Shown: in pieces, positions 60,276 through 64,000 of the stretch
How the letters are laid out: every line of letters starts with the position of its first letter
How positions within the stretch are numbered: position 1 is the stretch's first letter
Assembly: GCF_043575855.1 (NCBI RefSeq)
Contig: NZ_CP144375.1
Coordinates: 8,804,001-8,868,000, forward strand
Direction of reading: 5' to 3'
Origin: Kutzneria buriramensis
GTDB taxonomy: Bacteria > Actinomycetota > Actinomycetes > Mycobacteriales > Pseudonocardiaceae
DNA: 64,000 nt
Notes under the pieces: generated by a model
The model's database searches: none
Seen by the model: the letters and a program-made list of their open reading frames with translations, nothing else
Told to the model about the DNA's origin: nothing
Made by a program: the position numbers and the translations under genes

Positions 60276-60941
60276 TCAGTCGGCGACGAACTCCAGGTGC
60301 CCGTACGCGACGGTGGCCTTCGACCAGGACGCGCCGAGCTCGCCCACGAAGGTCTTGATCGCCCCCAGCTCGGAGGAGTCGGCGATCAGCGCCAGCCGGT
60401 TGCCGTCGGCCGTGACCGATCCACCGCCGAGCTCCTCGCGCAGCACCGGATCCGCGGCCAGGCCGTTGAACAGCTGCTGCACGGTGACGCCCGGCACCTC
60501 GACCTCGACCGAGTCGGCGCCGGCCTGCGGGAGGTACTGGAACGTGAGCACCGACTCCTGGTCGTACTGCTTGCGGATCACCGACGCGATGTGGTGCAGG
60601 TTCGTCGCGCTGACGTGGTCCACATCGAACTCGCGGGACCGCTCGTAGGTGGCGGTCTTGAGGTCGTCCGACCAGAACACGCCGTTGAGCAGGGTGCTGC
60701 ACCCGGGCCGGGCCCCGTTGGCGGCGATGATGCCCTCGACCTGAGCGCCGAACGCGACCAGGCGGGTCTTCAGCCGAGGGTCGTTCGGATCCGTGATGGT
60801 GGCGGTGTTGTTGGTGGCGAATATTTCCCCAAAGGGATGAGACACAGCAGGATGGTGAACGGTGGACGCGGCGGCTTCCGGCGCGAGGCCGACGCCGATG
60901 GCGATGATGGCCAGCGCGGCGAGAACGGGCCGTCGTGACAT
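60276..60941 (-). CDS. Secreted hypothetical protein
   Basis: A 221-residue protein with a signal peptide (MSRRPVLAALAIIAIGVGLA, cleavage near AAAS). The mature part has no motif I recognise; it includes HPFGEIFATNNTATITDPND and an alternating helix/strand pattern. GGGAGGGG precedes the ATG. Likely secreted; the function cannot be inferred, and the neighbours do not help. Confidence 0.7.
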   Translation of the reverse strand: MSRRPVLAALAIIAIGVGLAPEAAASTVHHPAVSHPFGEIFATNNTATITDPNDPRLKTRLVAFGAQVEGIIAANGARPGCSTLLNGVFWSDDLKTATYERSREFDVDHVSATNLHHIASVIRKQYDQESVLTFQYLPQAGADSVEVEVPGVTVQQLFNGLAADPVLREELGGGSVTADGNRLALIADSSELGAIKTFVGELGASWSKATVAYGHLEFVAD

Positions 60942-61018
60942 GGTGCTTTCCCCTCCCAGTAAATGCGCGCAGGGTAGCCGGGACGGCGTCACCGCCGCGT
61001 CACGAGTACGTTCCGTCC

Positions 61019-61462
61019 ATGCGCAGCGCGGGAATCCTGGTCTTCCGAAGGGTCGACGGCCGGACGGAGGTGCTGATCGGTCACATGGGGGGACCGTTCT
61101 GGGCCCGAAAGGACGACGGCGCCTGGTCCGTGCCGAAGGGACTGATCGACGACGGCGAAGAGCCGCTGGCCGCCGCGCGCCGCGAGTTCCGGGAGGAGCT
61201 CGGCCTGCCCGCGCCGGACGGCGAGCTGCTGCCGCTGGGCGAGGTGAAGCAGTCCGGCAAGACCGTGACCCTGTGGGCGGTGGAGGGAGATCTCGATCCG
61301 GCCGCCGTCGTGCCCGGCACCTTCGAGCTGGAGTGGCCGCCCAAGTCGGGCAGGACCAGGGAGTTTCCCGAAATGGACCGGGTCGCGTGGTTCGGCCTGG
61401 ACGACGCCCGCGTCAAGTTGGTCAAGGGACAGCGCCCGTTCCTGGACCGGCTGCCCACCTGA
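61019..61462 (+). CDS. Nudix hydrolase
   Basis: A 147-residue Nudix protein with the box G-x5-E-x7-REFREELG in GLIDDGEEPLAAARREFREE then LGLPA (about residues 41-63). The sequence AGILVFRRVDGRTEVLIGHM is typical of Nudix enzymes of the NTP-pyrophosphohydrolase/diadenosine type; the substrate is unknown. Monocistronic. Confidence 0.92.
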   Translation: MRSAGILVFRRVDGRTEVLIGHMGGPFWARKDDGAWSVPKGLIDDGEEPLAAARREFREELGLPAPDGELLPLGEVKQSGKTVTLWAVEGDLDPAAVVPGTFELEWPPKSGRTREFPEMDRVAWFGLDDARVKLVKGQRPFLDRLPT

Positions 61463-61551
61463 GCACACGTTGACGGCTCAGCTTTGAATGCCGTACAACG
61501 ATGACATCCGCCGCCGCAACGTGGTCGAAAGCCATCTTGCGGAGGAATCGC

Positions 61552-62268
61552 ATGGCGAAGTTGAAGTACGCGTTGGCCGCCCTGCTCGCGGCCGCCGCGG
61601 TGCTCGTCCCTGCTCAGCTCACGGCTCAGGCCGCACCCCAGGCTCCGGCCGCCGCGTCCCAGGCGGCGGCGCCGAAGGCGGACGGCGGTAGCCCGACGGC
61701 CGCCGAGCTGTTGGCGAAGACCGCCAACTGCAAGGTGGTGAGCAAGGGCACCTACACGAACACCCAGGCCAACAAGAAGGTCAACATCTGCGGCGCCACC
61801 GGCGCCTTCTTCTGGACGTCCGGCATGAACATCGACTGCGACGGCCAGACCACCGCGCAGTGCAACAAGAACACCGACTGCTGCTATCAGAACGACACCT
61901 CGTTCCACCTGGCCAACGGCAAGCCGCTCAGCGCCGCCGTCACGCCGTACGTGGTGATCCCGCTGCCCAGCAGCCGCTTCAGCTACAGCAAGAACGGCAT
62001 CAAGGGCGGCGACATCCTGGCCGTGGTCTACAAGGGCCAGGTCGAATACGCGGTCTTCGGCGACGAGGGCCCGAACAACATCATCGGCGAGGCCTCGTAC
62101 GCGACGGCCAAGTCGCTGGGGATCAACCCCGACCCCAAGAACGGCGGCACCGCCGACCCCGTGACCTACATCGTGTTCCCGGGCTCGAAGTCCGGCGCGA
62201 TCGAGGACCACAACGCGACCGTGACGGCGGGCCGCAAGGCCGCCGCCGCGTTCGTCAGCAAGAACTGA
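61552..62268 (+). CDS. Secreted GH75-family chitosanase
   Basis: A 238-residue exported glycosidase. A signal peptide (MAKLKYALAALLAAAAVLVP to AQAA) precedes an Ala/Pro-rich linker. The GH75 domain follows: MNIDCDGQTTAQCNKNTDCC, AVTPYVVIPLPSSRFSY and AVFGDEGPNNIIGEASYA, whose Asp and Glu are the expected catalytic pair. It endohydrolyses chitosan outside the cell. GCGGAGG precedes the ATG, and a strong hairpin follows the stop. Confidence 0.9.
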   Translation: MAKLKYALAALLAAAAVLVPAQLTAQAAPQAPAAASQAAAPKADGGSPTAAELLAKTANCKVVSKGTYTNTQANKKVNICGATGAFFWTSGMNIDCDGQTTAQCNKNTDCCYQNDTSFHLANGKPLSAAVTPYVVIPLPSSRFSYSKNGIKGGDILAVVYKGQVEYAVFGDEGPNNIIGEASYATAKSLGINPDPKNGGTADPVTYIVFPGSKSGAIEDHNATVTAGRKAAAAFVSKN

Positions 62269-62275
62269 GCGACAG

Positions 62276-62307
62276 CGGGGCGGGGGCTCGCCCGAGCCCC
62301 CGCCCCG
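62276..62307. terminator. GC-rich terminator after the chitosanase gene
   Basis: CGGGGCGGGGGCTCG and CGAGCCCCCGCCCCG are perfect complements separated by two bases (the loop will open a few pairs). Lies between convergent genes and can serve both. Confidence 0.8.
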
Positions 62308-62317
62308 ACCCCTCGCG

Positions 62318-62857
62318 TCAGGCCTGGACGGCCTTGCGCGCCTTGGCGTAGCGCCCGTTGGCGGGCAGCCACCACAGCACGACCGCGATGAGCGTGCTGG
62401 CGATGATGAGCAGCCCGAACAGCTTCATCGGGCTGGTCGCCAGGTCGGTCACCACGCGCAGTTGGAGGCCGATCGCGACGACGCCGGCCACCGTGACCAG
62501 GATTCGGGCCCACCGCGCCGCGTTGAGCGCGAACACCCCGCCCAGCAGCAGCACCACCGCCAGCACCAGCGCGAACGTGGCGCGAGTGGCGAGCGACCCG
62601 TACGCCGCGTCGAGCACCGGCTTGAACAGGTCGTCGCCGCCGAGCGACTTGGCCGCGTCCATCTCGTCGGCGCTCAGGCCCAGCTTGGCCAGCACATCCG
62701 GGTCGGACAGCAGCGACTTCACCATGTCGGTGCCACCGGTGTAGACCGTGATCGCGGTGGCGACGCCGGCCACCACCGAGACGAGGGTGGCGATCAGCGC
62801 GGCCATGACGGTGCCGGGCCGCCGGACGGTCGGCAGCATGGCCTGGGACGTACTCAA
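62318..62857 (-). CDS. Hypothetical membrane protein
   Basis: A 179-residue protein with four predicted transmembrane segments (about residues 18-40, 93-110, 115-135, 142-163) and an outside or inside loop between the first two that contains VLAKLGLSADEMDAAKSLGG. Not recognised. The start is uncertain: TTG 62857 has GAGAGG upstream at a good distance, whereas the first ATG is six codons later at 62839. Divergent from the large regulator gene. Confidence 0.65.
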   Translation of the reverse strand: MSTSQAMLPTVRRPGTVMAALIATLVSVVAGVATAITVYTGGTDMVKSLLSDPDVLAKLGLSADEMDAAKSLGGDDLFKPVLDAAYGSLATRATFALVLAVVLLLGGVFALNAARWARILVTVAGVVAIGLQLRVVTDLATSPMKLFGLLIIASTLIAVVLWWLPANGRYAKARKAVQA

Positions 62858-63008
62858 GATCGTATTCCTCTCGCAATAGAAATGTGTCTCCGATATGCGA
62901 TCGCTGGGCGTGCACGACCGCGACAGCGACAGGTGAGACCCTGCCGAACCGCCGTTTCCGCTAACATCCGGCATTTCCCTACACGTATCGGGATAGGGAG
63001 CGGCAGCG

Positions 63009-64000
63009 GTGGTCGGAGTGGTCGGACGGAGCGCGCAGCTCGGGGAGCTGGCGCGCGCCCTGGACGCCGCGACCTTCCGTGTCGTGGAACTGCTGGGCGA
63101 GCCCGGCATGGGCAAGACGGCGCTGCTGGCGGAGCTGCGGGCCGCCGCCGCGACGCGCGGCGCAAGGGTCGCCGCCGGCAAGGCGACCGAGTTCGAGCGG
63201 CTGCCGTTCGCGATGTTCTCCGACGCCTTCGGCGACGCCTGGACGGACCTGCTGACCAGCGTCGACACCCCGGACGGCCGGGCCGCGCTGTACCGGTCGG
63301 CGCGGTCCCTGCTGCCCGGCACGGTGCTGGTGCTGGACGACGTGCACTGGGCCGACGAGGCCAGCGTCGAGCTGATCGAGCACGTGCTGCGGCACCCGCC
63401 CGAGGGGCCGCCGGAGGGGCCTCCGACGGTGCTGGCGATGGCGTACCGGCCGCGCCAGCTGCCGGATCGCCTGGCCAACGCGTTCTCCGGCCTGGCCCGG
63501 GAGGAGTGGTGGCGGCGCATCGAGGTCGGGCCGCTGACTCCGGTCGAGGCCGCCGAGTTCTGCGGTGAGACGGTGTCGCAGGCGCGGGGCGCGGAGCTGT
63601 TCGAGGCCAGCGGCGGCAACCCGTTCTACCTGGATGCCCTGCTGCGCCTGGATCCCGGCGACCGCGACGAGCTGCCGGACACCGTGCGGGCGGTGCTCAT
63701 CGGCGAGCTCGCCGGCCTCGCGCCGCCGGTGCGGCTGGTCGCGCAGGCGGCGGCCGTGCTCGGCGAAGAGTTCGAGGCGGGCCTGATCGGGGCCGTCGCG
63801 CAGACCGAGGACATCGACACCTTCACCGCCCTGGACGAGCTGATCGCCCGCGACCTGATCCGGCAGTCCGTTGCCGGGCAACGGTTCCAGTTCCGGCACC
63901 CGCTGCTGCGCTCGGTCGTCTACGGCAGCGCCGGCGCCGGCTGGCGGATCGGCGCGCACGGCCGGGCCGCGCGGCTGCTCGCCGAGCGGGGCGCTTCCCT
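63009..64000 (+). CDS. Large ATP-binding LuxR-type (LAL/AAA_16) regulator, N-terminal part
   Basis: The first 330 residues of a gene that leaves the window. VVGRSAQLGELARALDAATF then LLGEPGMGKTALLAEL is the N-terminus and Walker A of AAA_16/LAL regulators; VLVLDDVHWADEASVELIEH is Walker B. Such proteins are usually 900 residues with TPR-like repeats and a C-terminal LuxR domain, which are not visible. GTG start at 63009 with GGGAG upstream. Confidence 0.85.
   Translation, partial: MVGVVGRSAQLGELARALDAATFRVVELLGEPGMGKTALLAELRAAAATRGARVAAGKATEFERLPFAMFSDAFGDAWTDLLTSVDTPDGRAALYRSARSLLPGTVLVLDDVHWADEASVELIEHVLRHPPEGPPEGPPTVLAMAYRPRQLPDRLANAFSGLAREEWWRRIEVGPLTPVEAAEFCGETVSQARGAELFEASGGNPFYLDALLRLDPGDRDELPDTVRAVLIGELAGLAPPVRLVAQAAAVLGEEFEAGLIGAVAQTEDIDTFTALDELIARDLIRQSVAGQRFQFRHPLLRSVVYGSAGAGWRIGAHGRAARLLAERGAS

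Overview
The window is high-GC DNA (roughly 70 percent) with GTG, TTG and ATG starts, tightly packed genes with 4-base start-stop overlaps, ECF-type sigma and LuxR regulators, and large secreted carbohydrate-active proteins. This fits a filamentous actinomycete, most likely a member of the Pseudonocardiaceae (inference from gene families and base composition only). No rRNA, tRNA or CRISPR array was recognised.

Layout. 0-8 kb: the tail of an AraC-type regulator, a membrane protein, a single-chain assimilatory nitrate reductase fused to a CysJ-like flavin reductase, a phosphotransferase whose C-terminus runs through two repeat sequences, and an S66 peptidase gene flanked by two copies of a hairpin repeat. 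8-24 kb: a divergent carbohydrate locus. One arm (leftward) holds a GntR/LacI-type regulator, a mannonate-dehydratase-like enolase, a DUF2264 protein and a 1239-residue secreted beta-helix protein. The other arm (rightward) is an eight-gene operon for an ABC sugar importer, epimerase, ThuA protein, two Gfo/Idh oxidoreductases and a sugar-phosphate isomerase. The arms together suggest extracellular cleavage of an acidic polysaccharide, uptake and oxidation of the product. 24-33.5 kb: LuxR and TetR regulators (the latter with a clear operator), an SRPBCC protein, an ankyrin protein, a GT87 mannosyltransferase, and a MacB-like ABC exporter divergent from a two-component system.

33.7-51.3 kb is the most notable part: a contractile injection system (eCIS, Streptomyces-type). 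It begins with a sigma factor fused to a zinc-finger-like motif, a transmembrane helix and a BACON-like domain, then a LuxR regulator. A leftward module (Pvc16-like cap, PAAR tip, papain-like C39-type protease, unknown protein) is divergent from the rightward structural operon (sheath, tube, small assembly proteins, DUF4157 protein, two more tube paralogues, LysM hub, VgrG-like spike, gp25, one J-like baseplate protein, tail protein I, and a zinc-ribbon/collagen-like/membrane/discoidin protein). The AAA+ ATPase, tape measure and fibres usual for such loci are not visible. Upstream of the sheath gene is a two-box sequence that recurs in front of a membrane protein gene 18 kb away (56.8 kb), suggesting a shared regulon.

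51.3-64 kb: an HNH/DUF222 endonuclease, decayed IS3 and IS5 transposase remnants bracketing a DinB protein, a secreted beta-propeller protein divergent from the Ig-like membrane protein, then housekeeping and secreted genes (DUF1992, HD hydrolase plus GlxA-type regulator, Nudix hydrolase, GH75 chitosanase) and the start of a large LuxR-type ATPase regulator cut by the window end.
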